Source of the DNA: VXMF01 sp965206775 | Lineage (GTDB): Bacteria; Acidobacteriota; Terriglobia; Bryobacterales; UBA6623 | Length of the DNA stretch: 64,000 nt | NCBI GenBank assembly: GCA_965206775.1 | Contig: CBDBKU010000003.1 | Location: 1,116,001 to 1,180,000, forward strand | Direction of reading: 5' to 3' | In this document: piece after piece, positions 45,767 through 55,269 of the stretch | How positions within the stretch are numbered: position 1 is the stretch's first letter | Layout of the letters: every line of letters starts with the position of its first letter | Notes under the pieces: generated by a model | Seen by the model: the letters and a program-made list of their open reading frames with translations, nothing else | Told to the model about the DNA's origin: nothing | Databases searched by the model: none | Translations under genes and position numbers: made by a program

Positions 45767-47140
45767 TCAGACCTGATCCGGCACGACGTACGGCTCGCGG
45801 TATTCCCGTGTCAGCCAGCGGTTCGCTTCGTCGTCGCCCGGAAACGTTTCCGTCTCCGGGTCAAACTCGAGCTTGCGGCCGACCCGGTAGGAGATGTTTG
45901 CCAAGTGGCAGAGCGAGGTCGACAGGTGACCTTGCTCGACTTCGCAGCTCAGATCCTCGCGCTTGCGAGACCGGACGCAATCGATGAAGTTCTGGAAATG
46001 GTTGACCTCGGGCTCGTCGAGGTCCGGGATCTCCGGACCCGGGTGGTAAGAGATGTCAGGGAAGCTCAGGTTGTTCGTCCGGTACGAGACTCCCGATGGC
46101 GAGTCGGGCTGGTCTCGCGGCTTGAATTCGCCTCGCGTTGCGGTCCAGCCGTCTGAGGAGCCGATGTAGCCGCGGTCCGTGAAGAAGAATCCTCCCACCC
46201 GAACTCCTCCGAACGACGGGCTGTAGAGCGTGGTCGATTCGATTTCGACGAGCGTGCCGTCGCCGTACTCGAAGGTGCCCACTTGGACATTGGGGACCTC
46301 CGAGTCCGAATCCTCCACGAACTGGCCGCCAGTGCAGTGGACCTTGACGGGGTGTTCTTGCTTGTCCAAGCCCCACCGGAGCACGTCCAGGTGATGCGCA
46401 CCGTTGTTGCCGACCTCGGCGGTCGAAGTGTCCCAGAAGAAATGCCAGCCGTAGTGAAAGCGATTGAGGTCGAATGCCCGGTAGGGTGCGGGCCCGAGGT
46501 ACAGGTCCCAGTTCACCCCTTCGGGAATGGACGCCTCCGGGACCTTGCCGATGCTGACCCGGCCCCGGTAGACGACCGCCTTCGCGCGGTAGGCCTTACC
46601 GAAACCCCCATCGCGCACGAATCGCGTCACCGACCGGACTCCTCGGTCGCTCCGGCGCTGGAGTCCGATTTGGACGATGCGTCCGTACTTGCGGGCCGCC
46701 TCGGTCATTTTCCGCCCCTCCCGGAGGGTGTAGGAGCAGGGCTTCTCGCAGTAGACGTCCTTGCCCGCCTGGCATGCCCAGATCGTCATCAGCGCATGCC
46801 AGTGGTCCGGTGTCGCGACTGAGATCGCATCGAGCTCGTCGTGTTCCAGGAGTCGGCGAATGTCGGTCTCAGTCTGCGGTTTGTACCCGTCAATTCGCTC
46901 GACCGCGGAAACCGCTTCCCCAAACAGCCGCTCGTCGACATCGCAGAGGTAGCTGACACGTACCCCTGGCATCTCGGCGAATTCCCGCAGGTGCGTCCTG
47001 CCTCGACCCCGAATGCCGACCACGCCGACATTCACTGTGTCGCTCGGGCTGGCCTGCCCCGTAGCTTTCCGAGGAGCGGCGGCCGCCAAGCCCGCGCCGA
47101 GCGCGGCGTTCGTTACGAAGTTCCTACGTGTGGTTGCCAT
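45767..47140 (-). CDS. Tat-exported Gfo/Idh/MocA family oxidoreductase
   Basis: MATTRRNFVTNAALGAGLAAAAP is a twin-arginine signal. The NAD(P)-binding Rossmann fold follows: VNVGVVGIRGRGRTHLREF (GxRGRG), SYLCDVDERLF, ISVATPDHWHALMTIWAC and CEKPCSYTLREGRKM, with the EKP lysine. Then GNNGAHHLDVLRWGL and the substrate-domain sheet. Length (457) fits the exported planctomycete/acidobacterial group. These enzymes oxidise or rearrange sugars; the substrate here is unknown. Stand-alone, divergent from the TPR gene. Confidence 0.88.
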   Translation of the reverse strand: MATTRRNFVTNAALGAGLAAAAPRKATGQASPSDTVNVGVVGIRGRGRTHLREFAEMPGVRVSYLCDVDERLFGEAVSAVERIDGYKPQTETDIRRLLEHDELDAISVATPDHWHALMTIWACQAGKDVYCEKPCSYTLREGRKMTEAARKYGRIVQIGLQRRSDRGVRSVTRFVRDGGFGKAYRAKAVVYRGRVSIGKVPEASIPEGVNWDLYLGPAPYRAFDLNRFHYGWHFFWDTSTAEVGNNGAHHLDVLRWGLDKQEHPVKVHCTGGQFVEDSDSEVPNVQVGTFEYGDGTLVEIESTTLYSPSFGGVRVGGFFFTDRGYIGSSDGWTATRGEFKPRDQPDSPSGVSYRTNNLSFPDISYHPGPEIPDLDEPEVNHFQNFIDCVRSRKREDLSCEVEQGHLSTSLCHLANISYRVGRKLEFDPETETFPGDDEANRWLTREYREPYVVPDQV

Positions 47141-47343
47141 GGATGTGAATTCAGGTTACCTGTCTCCCAGGTCGGGCCGCATTCTAGCAAGGGCTGGCCC
47201 GCCATCGTGACTGGCAATCGACGGGCTGTTTCAGCCACGTCGCAGGGCGAATCCATTCCTCGGATGTAGCGGGCCTGGCTCGATGCCGACATCTGGCGCT
47301 GCTAGTCCCGACTCGAGAGGGCGCTGGGATACACTACGACTTC

Positions 47344-48258
47344 ATGCTCGCGACCGTCATGCTGCTTGTGGCGCAGGTTGCGGGGCTTCCGCAAGCCGAC
47401 CAGCTGTATCGTTCAGGCGAGTTCGAGGAGGCGCATAGCGCCTACAGCCTCTTGCTTGCGCGGAATCCAGGGGATCCGGGCCTCCTGTTGCGAGTGGGGG
47501 TCACCGAATACGAACTCAGGCGGTATTCCGAGGCGGTTGCCCGCTTCCGAGACGCACTGAAGTCGGTCCCGGAAATGCAGCCGGCTCTGGTCGGACTTGG
47601 CACTGCGCTCGTGATGCTGGATCGTCCAGGCGAAGCAGTCCCGATCCTGGAGAAGGCTGTCAATCTCGCCCCCGACCCGATGGCAAGGCGTGCGCTCGGT
47701 CATGCTTACTCGCTGCAGAATGATCTGGTTAAGGGCGAAGCGCTCCTGCGTCGCCTTGCTGAGGAGAACCCGCACGACGACGAGGCATGGCTCTACCTTG
47801 GCACGCTGCTCTTCCAGCACAATTACAACCAAGCTGCGCTGGAATCGCTCGAGAAACACCTCGAGTTGCGACCTTCCAATACCGGGGCTAGGATCTACCG
47901 GGCCGGCGCTCTGGCGCAGCTCGGACGCCACGAGGAGGCTGCGGCTGCGTTCCGCTCATTGGAACGGGAGCCTGCGGCGACAGGTTCGACCGACTACCTG
48001 CTCGGCTACGCCCAGCTCCTGTTTCGCACCGAGAGGTTCGCTGAGGCGCTCCAGAAGATCGATGACGCGATCAAGTTGGACGGGGGGTCCGCAAAGCTGC
48101 TCTACTGGCGCGCAAGAATTCTTGCCTATTTGGGCCGCTCGGACGAGGCTGTGTCCGCTGCAGAGAGGTCAGTTTCCCTGGACCCGGGCGCTCCGGGCGC
48201 TCGGGCGCTCCTGATTCGGCTGTATGGCAGGGCTGGATTGGCCGAGAAGGTCGCTTAG
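47344..48258 (+). CDS. Secreted tetratricopeptide-repeat protein
   Basis: Short hydrophobic leader MLATVMLLVAQVAGLPQ followed by about seven TPR units, e.g. ADQLYRSGEFEEAHSAYSLL, GVTEYELRRYSEAVARFRDA, AWLYLGTLLFQHNYNQAALE, ARILAYLGRSDEAVSAAERS. It ends 53 bases before the start of the ASPIC/UnbV gene on the same strand, so the two likely form an operon; TPR and ASPIC/UnbV genes are often paired in Acidobacteria. A scaffold role is probable. Confidence 0.85.
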   Translation: MLATVMLLVAQVAGLPQADQLYRSGEFEEAHSAYSLLLARNPGDPGLLLRVGVTEYELRRYSEAVARFRDALKSVPEMQPALVGLGTALVMLDRPGEAVPILEKAVNLAPDPMARRALGHAYSLQNDLVKGEALLRRLAEENPHDDEAWLYLGTLLFQHNYNQAALESLEKHLELRPSNTGARIYRAGALAQLGRHEEAAAAFRSLEREPAATGSTDYLLGYAQLLFRTERFAEALQKIDDAIKLDGGSAKLLYWRARILAYLGRSDEAVSAAERSVSLDPGAPGARALLIRLYGRAGLAEKVA

Positions 48259-48311
48259 CAGTCCGAGTGGCTTCGAAATCACGAGAATCGCGTCGCTCGC
48301 GGGTCGCCGCG

Positions 48312-49949
48312 ATGAAGCTGGCCATCCTAGGTCTCGCGGCCGCCCTGCTTGCACCCGGGCAGGTCCGATTCGAAGATCGCGCGCAGGTTTCGGGCCTGGA
48401 TTTCCGCTTGGAGAATGGAGCCTCCGGGCGCTTCCGCCAGGTAGAGCTGATGCCAGGCGGCGTGGCAGCCATTGATTACGACAGCGATGGCTGCCTCGAT
48501 GTCTATTTCGCCAACGGCGCCTCGCTGCCATCCCTACGAAAGGCCGAACCGAAGTTCTCGAACCGCCTGTTCCGCAACGACTGCACGGGAACGTTCGAGG
48601 ATGTGACAGGGGATGCGGGCGTCGCAGGGGAAGGCTATTCCATGGCAGTCGCCACAGCTGATTACGACAACGACGCCGATACCGACCTATTCGTCGCGGG
48701 CGTCAATCGCAACATTCTCTATCGCAACGAGGGAGACGGGACCTTCGTCGATGTCACGGAACCTGCTGGTGTGGGGGGCATTGATCACCTGCTGGGCAAG
48801 CTCTGGTCAGTGTCCTCAGGTTGGCTGGACTTTGACAACGACGGGCACCTCGATCTCTTCGTCACGAACTACGTCTTCTGGGATCCACGTACCGAGGGTT
48901 CGTGCGGAACGCCCGAGCATCCGCTCTACTGCCACCCGGACAACTACCGTGGCCAGCCCAATCAGCTGTTTCGCAACAATGGGGACGGAACCTTCGAGGA
49001 CGTATCCCGCGAATCCGGTATCTTTGCCCACATCGGCAAGGGGATGGGCTCGGCATTCGCCGACTTCGACACGGACGGATTCACCGACATCTATGTTGCC
49101 AACGATTCCGTGCGCGGCTTCCTGTTCGTGAACGCCGGCGATGAAACATTCAACGAACGAGGGCTCGAGCTAGCGGTCGGCCTTCGGGAGGACGGGGCGG
49201 CGATTGCCGGGATGGGCGTGGACTTCCGTGACTACGACGAGGACGGTCGTCCGGACATTTTTGTGTCGGGGATGATCAACGATACTTTTCTGCTCTTCCG
49301 CAATGCAGGAGCGGGCCTTCCTTTCGATGACGAGACGATGCGCTCGCAAGTGGCCGTTCACACGCGGCAGAGAACCGGATGGGGCGTCGGCATCTACGAC
49401 TTCGACAACGACGGCAGAAAGGATCTCTTCACTGCCAACTCCCACTTTCCCCAGCTGGGGAGGTATCTGAACACGCCTTCGCCGCAATCGAACGCGCTAC
49501 TGCGCAACGTCGGCGAGGGAAGGTTCGAGGATGTGAGCAGGGTTTCGGGCTTGGTCCAAGACGGATATCATCACGGTGCCGCCTTCGGGGACTTTGACGG
49601 CGACGGCCGGGTCGATGTCATGGTAACGGCGCTCAACGGCGCGGCTCGGTACCTCCGAAACCTCTCGAATTCGGACAACCACTGGCTCGGAATCCGCTTG
49701 GAGGGAGTCGTGTCCAACCGCGACGGATTGGGGAGCAAGGTGCGGGTCGTGCTGTCGAGTGGCGAGATCATCCACAATCATGCGACGACAGCTGTTGGCT
49801 ACGGCTCGGCCAGCGAATCCACAGTGCGTTTCGGGCTGGGTGCCGACGATGCAGTCGAGCAAATCGAGATTGACTGGCCCAGCGGTGCCCGGCAAGAGGC
49901 CCAGGCTGCGGAGGCCGACCAGATCATTACTATTTCCGAGCCTTCATAG
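48312..49949 (+). CDS. FG-GAP/VCBS propeller with ASPIC/UnbV C-terminal domain (CRTAC1 family)
   Basis: Signal peptide MKLAILGLAAALLAPGQ. Repeated FG-GAP blades bear calcium-binding DxDxDG motifs (AIDYDSDGCLDVYFANGA, DYDNDADTDLF, DFDNDGHLDLFVTNY, DFDTDGFTDIY, DFDGDGRVDVMV). The end (NHWLGIRLEGVVSNRDGLGS ... IDWPSGARQ) is the ASPIC/UnbV domain. Start at ATG 48312, which begins the signal peptide; a GTG at 48267 is in frame but adds a charged stretch. Found exported in many Acidobacteria and Planctomycetes; adhesion or ligand binding is inferred. Confidence 0.9.
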   Translation: MKLAILGLAAALLAPGQVRFEDRAQVSGLDFRLENGASGRFRQVELMPGGVAAIDYDSDGCLDVYFANGASLPSLRKAEPKFSNRLFRNDCTGTFEDVTGDAGVAGEGYSMAVATADYDNDADTDLFVAGVNRNILYRNEGDGTFVDVTEPAGVGGIDHLLGKLWSVSSGWLDFDNDGHLDLFVTNYVFWDPRTEGSCGTPEHPLYCHPDNYRGQPNQLFRNNGDGTFEDVSRESGIFAHIGKGMGSAFADFDTDGFTDIYVANDSVRGFLFVNAGDETFNERGLELAVGLREDGAAIAGMGVDFRDYDEDGRPDIFVSGMINDTFLLFRNAGAGLPFDDETMRSQVAVHTRQRTGWGVGIYDFDNDGRKDLFTANSHFPQLGRYLNTPSPQSNALLRNVGEGRFEDVSRVSGLVQDGYHHGAAFGDFDGDGRVDVMVTALNGAARYLRNLSNSDNHWLGIRLEGVVSNRDGLGSKVRVVLSSGEIIHNHATTAVGYGSASESTVRFGLGADDAVEQIEIDWPSGARQEAQAAEADQIITISEPS

Positions 49950-50375
49950 GTGTCGGATTTCGCCGGTGAAATGGCGTGGCGCGACAACTTGTTGCCAGAT
50001 GCCGATTCCGCAACCGGCTTGCGAGCAAGCCTCAGGAGTTGCAGTACCGTTGGCAAGGCGCAAGCCTTGTGACCGGAGCGGGACTTGGCCGCCCCCCGGC
50101 AAACCCTTCCGTGGCCTCGAATGTCAGTCGCTCGCCGAGTGCAAACTGTTGACCACAAGCAATATCTTCCGACCCGCATTCCCTGCGCTGCTTCCGCTCA
50201 GGTGCCTGTATCGATCAAACTCCCAGTTCTGAAGTGGCGCGGCGATGAGGCTCTGGCAGTTTGGATATTGCAATGGTCGCCGAGGAGAGGCGCAGCGCAA
50301 TGTAGTGGAGAAGCACAAGATGTCGCACGGCAAGATTTTTTGCGCCAAGAGCTGATCTCCGTAGATCCTGAATGA
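49950..50375. other. Intergenic region, possibly decayed coding DNA
   Basis: About 425 bases. A plus-strand frame from about 50220 (LPVLKWRGDEALAVWILQW) runs to TGA at 50373-50375 and is in the same frame as the following fragment. I see no family signature. Confidence 0.3.
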
Positions 50376-50726
50376 GCATTTCGTGACGCTCGAGAGTACT
50401 CGGTAGCGAGTGATCGTCAGGCGTCAGCTCTTATTGCTGAAGCACCTGCTCGAAAGAGATGCCCCGTCGAGTGGCCGCTGTTCGTCTCGGAAGTGCGGGA
50501 GCACTACGATTCCCGGAAGAATCCAGTCGCGTCAATGGTTCGAGACGTCAAAACGTTGGCTGCACTCGGTGCCATCAGAATATGGCTCGAGACCAAGAAT
50601 GCGCGAGACAGCATATTGATCTATGTAAATCTCGACTGGCCAAGTACCACTACCGATACGGAGTTCTTCGAGAAACTCAGGACTCTGCCGAAATCCAAGA
50701 GCTACTCGTTGTTGGTTGCCGGCTAA
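50376..50726 (+). pseudogene. Fragment of an unrecognised gene
   Basis: The frame is open from a stop at 50373 to TAA/TAG-type stop at 50724-50726 with protein-like composition: PVEWPLFVSEVREHYDSRKN, SMVRDVKTLAALGAIRIWLE, SILIYVNLDWPSTTTDTEFF. The first usual start is GTG 50493, giving 77 residues, but similarity in character extends upstream of it, so the 5' end seems lost. AT-rich compared with the chromosome. No family recognised. Confidence 0.3.
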
Positions 50727-50885
50727 GCCTCGGCCGTCTTTTTCTTCTCACTTGAGCCGCTTCGCTGGCCTCAGCGGTTGCAAGCAGGTGTAGTTCAAGA
50801 TAATGTCCGCTCCGTACCGAAGTCCTGTCGATTGGCCTTGGGATTTCCGCGGACCCCTCATTCCTGAAATTCGATGTCATTCTCG

Positions 50886-51090
50886 TAGGTTTCCGAGAAC
50901 TGGAATCCAAGCATGGCGGAGCCGAGCCACACGACGGATCGCGCTCGAGTGCAGGGCCGCGATTGCCATGCGAAATGAGATCGGCCGAGTTTCTTGCTGA
51001 TCGCCCGAGGCAAGCGTCCCGCGACCTCATGAGCACCTAACCTCATCAGGGCTCCGCTCGCACGTTCTGTCGCTCGACCTCCGCGATGCT
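50886..51090. repeat. 205-bp dispersed direct repeat, copy 1
   Basis: Identical to 58535-58739 except for seven bases, without gaps, at a constant offset of 7649. It covers the last 15 codons of the TPR gene 51046-51822 and 160 bases beyond. The other copy carries no TPR gene, so a TPR tail was duplicated together with its flank. Confidence 0.9.
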
Positions 51091-51822
51091 GCCTTCCACC
51101 TCGTCAGCCAGCTTGTCTAGCCCGTGCGAACGAAGTCGGCCCTCCATGCGCCTCAGCCCGGCAAGTCTCAGGCTCACTGGCGTTTCCCTGTTTCCGTCGA
51201 TCTGCGCGGCGGCCGTTGCGAGATTCGCTCGGCTGCTTGCTTCGACGGCGGAATCACCGTGCTGTTCGGCCAATGCTACAGCGTTCTGGTGCATTGCGAT
51301 CGCCGCCATAGGGTCCCCGGCATCTCGCACCAGCAATCCCATCCGGTCAAGGATTCGCGCCTTCACGGCGCTGTCCTTGCGCCAATGATGCACTCCGAGG
51401 TCGAGAATCGACAGTGCTAAGCGATAGTTGCCCAAGCCCTGAGCGAAGTGCCCGGCGATCCCGAACGCCAATCCAATGTTGCTCAATACATTGACCTGCA
51501 GGCTGCGGTCTTCGTGCGATTCAGCGAGGGCCAGGGACTCCCGGAACAACTCGATAGATTCAAGCGGCTCGTCCACCCGCAGGCGGACTTCGCCGAGGTT
51601 ATTCAACGCTTTGGCTTCGACGCGCCAGTCGTCCAGCGCACGGGCCAGTTCGAGGGCCTGATGGAAGGCCTCCCCGGCCTCCGCCGTGCGGCCCTGCAGC
51701 AAGTAGAGCGCTCCGAGGTTGTTCAAGCGGTTCTTCAGTCCTTGCCGGTCGCTCTCGGAGTGCGCGATATCAAGCCCGGATGAGGTTGGCCACGTACTGT
51801 CGGTCCCCCTCGAGGTGTCCAT
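51046..51822 (-). CDS. TPR-repeat protein, 5'-truncated
   Basis: A 258-residue frame of Kinesin-light-chain-type TPRs: NRLNNLGALYLLQGRTAEAGEAF, ALNNLGEVRLRVDEPLESIE, NVLSNIGLAFGIAGHFAQGL, ARILDRMGLLVRDAGDPMAA. The first ~17 codons (MDTSRGTDSTWPTSSG) are the sulfatase fragment's DNA read in another frame, so the native N-terminus is missing. It was probably the C-terminal TPR half of a larger regulator or ATPase. Its 3' end lies in the 205-bp repeat. Confidence 0.6.
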   Translation of the reverse strand: MDTSRGTDSTWPTSSGLDIAHSESDRQGLKNRLNNLGALYLLQGRTAEAGEAFHQALELARALDDWRVEAKALNNLGEVRLRVDEPLESIELFRESLALAESHEDRSLQVNVLSNIGLAFGIAGHFAQGLGNYRLALSILDLGVHHWRKDSAVKARILDRMGLLVRDAGDPMAAIAMHQNAVALAEQHGDSAVEASSRANLATAAAQIDGNRETPVSLRLAGLRRMEGRLRSHGLDKLADEVEGSIAEVERQNVRAEP

Positions 51823-52120
51823 TAAGGGTCGTCACGCGATTGACAGGGCTGTACTGACCGGTCAGGAGCGTCGCACGGCTGGGGGTGCAGATCGAGTTCG
51901 TGCAGAACGCGTTCTCGAAGAGCATGCCCGCTGAGGCGAGCTTGTCAAGGGCAGGCGTTGGGTCCAGCCGAGCCAGCCGGCCTCCGTGGGCGCCCAATGC
52001 GTGTGCCGCGTGATCGTCGGACATGAGGAACAGAATGTTCGGCTGGTCCGCGCCCACGGCGGATGACAACGAGCAGGCAATCAGCAAGCATCGGATCAGT
52101 GAACGCCGGAATCCTCGCAT
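51770..52120 (-). pseudogene. Sulfatase, N-terminal fragment
   Basis: Signal peptide (MRGFRRSLIRCLLIACSLSSAVGA) followed by the start of an arylsulfatase: QPNILFLMSDDHAAHALGAH with the two metal-binding Asp residues, then CTNSICTPSRATLLTGQYS. The Cys in C-T-P-S-R is the residue that would be matured to formylglycine. The protein stops after ANLIRA, about 115 residues in; sulfatases run to ~450-500. At this point the DNA joins the TPR gene. Confidence 0.82.
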
Positions 52121-52264
52121 GTTCGTACCACTATTCGGTCGGTGGCCGAGGTCAGGGATTGGTACGGGGCTGAACTGTTCTTTGTCTAGGCACACAGGCC
52201 AGTACGGCGCAGGTCAAGTAGTGTGGCGGGCCTCGGCAGAGGGACCCACCGTTGGATGAAGACA

Positions 52265-52456
52265 ATGTCAAGTGAAGTTGTCGTGCTAGCCCTCAAGATC
52301 ACATCACTCGGCCCGTCTCTCGGCATCATCTTCACCAAGGAGGCGATAGCTCCCATCAAGGTGGAGGATGGGGGCTGTCGAATCAGGGTTCAGATCGAAC
52401 TTCGTGCGCGCTTTACCCGATATTTCCGCAGGCGACTACGCTACGACGCCCCTTGA
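52265..52456 (+). pseudogene. AbrB/MazE-type antitoxin remnant
   Basis: MSSEVVVLALKITSLGPSLG, then IIFTKEAIAPIKVEDGG, matches the swapped-hairpin AbrB/MazE DNA-binding domain (LKITxIGNSLGVILPKEAL-type). The typical GNS has become GPS and PKE has become TKE, and after KVEDGG the sequence no longer fits. No toxin gene follows. Probably a decayed antitoxin. Confidence 0.5.
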
Positions 52457-52500
52457 TTCGCCTGAAGGAGAGGGGGGGTCCACCATCCCCGGAAGCGACA

Positions 52501-53400
52501 CTAATAAGATTTCAACGCTGTCTCATCGCCAAGCGTGTTTACAAGCTTCTCGAGGCCATCAATGTTCTGCTTAAGACTCAATTCCGCATCCAGCTCGTCG
52601 CGATGATCAAGTATGCCCACAGGACCGTCGTACCCACTGTCCCGAACTACCTTTAACATCTTGAGTTCGTGGTCGCCTTCACCCAGCGGCAGGATCTTTG
52701 GGCCTCCTTTCCGCATGCCATTCAAATTCAGGCAGAGCAGGTGGCCTTTCATCATCTTCAGTAGTGCCGGAAACCGGTCGATCTGCTCATGCCCATGATG
52801 GAAGTTGTACACAATGCCCACGTTGTCCATCCCTATCCGCCTCATGATCGCGAGCTGGTTCTTTGGCTCTCCGAACCAGCCGCCATGGTTATACAGCCCC
52901 ACCGAGCACTCCAGTTCTTTCGCCCTCTTTGCGATATAGGAGACAACCTTGGTCGCCCGTGCAATCTTCTCTTCCTGCCTGAGTTCGTCAAATTCCTTGG
53001 AGCCGCTGAGCAGCGTCCACAGTTGGGTTTTGAGCCCGCGACGCTTGATCAGATCGAAGATCGTGTGGATCACTGTGTCTTTCTCCGGCTCCATGCCGGT
53101 CGCCATCCAAAAAGCCGTGAGTTCGATGCTGTGCTTCTGGAGCGCGTCAATCTCCAGGTCAAAGGTGCGGATATGCTGGTCTCGGAAATCGTAGGCCAAT
53201 CTCTTGATGCCGAGCCGATCCAACATTTGCGCTCGCTCTTCCGGGCCGCGGTTCGCAGCATCGAACGGCACAATGCACCACGCCACTAGGTTGTCCTTGG
53301 CGAAGATGGACGATCTGTCCGCACCTAAGACTGGCAACGCTGTGGCGGCAACGAGCAGGGCCAGTACGGGCGCAGGAGAAATACACGTTCTTTGTTTCAT
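52501..53400 (-). CDS. Secreted sugar-phosphate isomerase/epimerase-like TIM barrel
   Basis: Signal peptide MKQRTCISPAPVLALLVAATALPVLGA, then a xylose-isomerase-like barrel: LAYDFRDQHIRTFDLEIDAL, ELTAFWMATGMEP, VGLYNHGGWFGEPKNQLAIM (NHGG in place of the usual ENH), NVGIVYNFHHGHEQID, LLCLNLNGM and GYDGPVGILDHR. Metal ligands of the family (Glu, Asp, His, Glu) are only partly evident. 299 residues. Exported homologues are common next to Gfo/Idh/MocA genes in Planctomycetes. AT-richer than the chromosome average. Confidence 0.75.
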   Translation of the reverse strand: MKQRTCISPAPVLALLVAATALPVLGADRSSIFAKDNLVAWCIVPFDAANRGPEERAQMLDRLGIKRLAYDFRDQHIRTFDLEIDALQKHSIELTAFWMATGMEPEKDTVIHTIFDLIKRRGLKTQLWTLLSGSKEFDELRQEEKIARATKVVSYIAKRAKELECSVGLYNHGGWFGEPKNQLAIMRRIGMDNVGIVYNFHHGHEQIDRFPALLKMMKGHLLCLNLNGMRKGGPKILPLGEGDHELKMLKVVRDSGYDGPVGILDHRDELDAELSLKQNIDGLEKLVNTLGDETALKSY

Positions 53401-54355
53401 GTTCGTACCTCCTATTGGGTATCGGGGAAGACTTACGCCACGCTCTCTGCGGACGGCTCCTTCCCTTTCCGACCTATGGCTGCAATACGTCGGCGAGTTC
53501 GCTTGACGGGCGCAGGATTCTTGTCCCAGAGGTGATGCGTTCTCAAAAGGAATCCGAGCGATCTCGGCCGACGCCGATCTAATCGAAGGTGCCCATCCGC
53601 CCGCGCGCGATGGAGAAGACGCCCGTGTGGTAGTGGAGACGATGCTCTCCCGAATGTTCTCATCTCACGCCGAAGGCTTCCCTTGCGGTTGCCTCTCAGT
53701 CGCTGGGAGTGGTTGCGGGGCGAGTGCGGATCGACTAGCGGCAGGCGTACCAAGAAACGAGCGAGACTCACAACGAGCGGGCCGCTCCGCAAGGGCAATC
53801 CATGGAAACGGACCGAACCGGAAACAGCAGAACAATATTAGCTTACAAGGTACGGCCAATCGGGGCGGGTGAGCGCTGAGCTCTCCGAACCTAGGGATCG
53901 CTGCCGGTCCGCGCATCCCATCCCGGCGCTGCGGAGCTCCTTCTTCCGGGGCCAGAGTCTGATTCTCCGCTAGGTTCCAAGGATTCTTACCTCTCCGTAG
54001 CGTCGGCGAATCTCCAACTCGTCGACTTTTTCTGCCGTGCCCTGGAGGAGAAGCAGGAACTGGTCAAGCCATGGAGAAGGCCAGTGACTAATTCATTGCA
54101 TTTGGAAGTCGACACCCTAGGTTGCGTTGATCTCAAAGCCGAAGACGTTCCCGATTCGTTTGCGTGTCCACGCGGTTGTGCCCGGTCAACAGCAGGTAGT
54201 GATGAGAGAAGAGCTTTCGTGTCGGATGTCAAGCGATTACTGGGCGATAGTCAGAAGAGATCTGGAATGTTGGGTTGTCCGCATAGCGCAGACGCCCGCC
54301 GCTGGGTTGTGTCGCGGGCCGCTGAGGGGAAGACGCGGCCGGGACGTTCCAACAG
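53401..54355. other. Long non-coding or decayed stretch before the IS110 remnant
   Basis: About 950 bases with only short unsupported frames. A plus-strand stretch near 54010-54090 reads NLQLVDFFCRALEEKQELV and looks protein-like but has no start or continuation. I see no RNA gene or strong repeat. Confidence 0.4.
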
Positions 54356-55269
54356 TCAGGTCTTGGTCGGGACCTGCGGCTGCCAGAGGCGATCGTCGCG
54401 GAGCAAGGCGTTGGCGAGAACAACTAGCTTGCGGATGACAGCGGTGACTGCGACCTGGTGCGGCTGGCCGCAACGCCCGCCATGTAGAGCACCTTGCGCG
54501 GCCGGGGCCGTCCGCCGTAGATATGGCGGGAGCCGCGGGATGCGCCGCTGTCGCTGGCAAACGGAGCCGTGCCGGCGAGGGCCGCGGCTTGCTTGGCGCC
54601 GAGACTGCCGAGTTCGGGCATGTCGGCGCAGAGCACCGCCGTAGCGACGGGGCCGATGCCCTGGACGGACCGCAGGATCGCGGCGCGACGAGCCAGGACT
54701 GGGTCCGCCTCGAGGGCCTCGGCAATGGCTCGGTCGAGCACGCCAATCTCGCGGTCGGTAGCCTGGTTGAGGCGGCCCAGCGCGGCGACCGCGGGCCCGG
54801 GCTCGAGTTCGGCGATGCGCTTGCGACGGTTCACCCGGTCCTGGACACAGGCTGCCCGGGCCGACACCAAGTCCTTCAGCTGCTGGATGTTGCGCTCCAA
54901 GGGAAGCGCCGGACGCCGATCTGGCAGACGCCCGAAGAGGGCCGGCATGGCGGCATCGATGCGAGCAGTCTTGGCTAGCTGGCCCAGGCTGCGCGCGAAC
55001 TGCCGGGCTTGGAGCGGGTCGGCCAGGACGACCTCGAGGCCAGCCTCGGCGAGGCAGCGGTGCAGGGCCCGCTGGTAGCGGCCTGTCGGCTCGAGCACCA
55101 CGCGGCCAACGGCGAGTCCGCACAGCCAGTGCCGCGTCGCGCGGCAGCCGCCAGCATCGTTAGCAAAGCTGCGCGCAGCAGCGCCCGGCTCGACCTGCAC
55201 GTCGAGCCGGGCCTTGCTGACATCCACGCCAGCGACGGGGTCCGTCGCAGCGAGTTCCATGCCCTTCAT
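54356..55269 (-). pseudogene. IS110-family transposase, internally deleted
   Basis: DEDD-type RuvC-like N-terminus: VAGVDVSKARLDVQVEPG, VVLEPTGRYQRALHRCLAEA, VVLADPLQARQFARSLG and LAKTARIDAAMPA. The last is normally KTDRIDA, so one catalytic-region Asp is replaced by Ala. The C-terminal Transposase_20 part (RSVQGIGPVATAVLCADMPE ... GGRPRPRKVLYMAGVAAS) then loses its frame. The final block, HQVAVTAVIRKLVVLANALL, continues in another frame to 54356. The ~16 residues normally between ATRHN and GKPKK are missing, so a small deletion removed them and shifted the frame. IS110 elements lack long inverted repeats, so the element ends are not defined here. Confidence 0.85.

Noticed and set aside
50373..50375. 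TGA as a second selenocysteine codon
   Set aside because: No Cys/Sec redox motif nearby, no clear hairpin after it, and no recognised family; gene decay is simpler.
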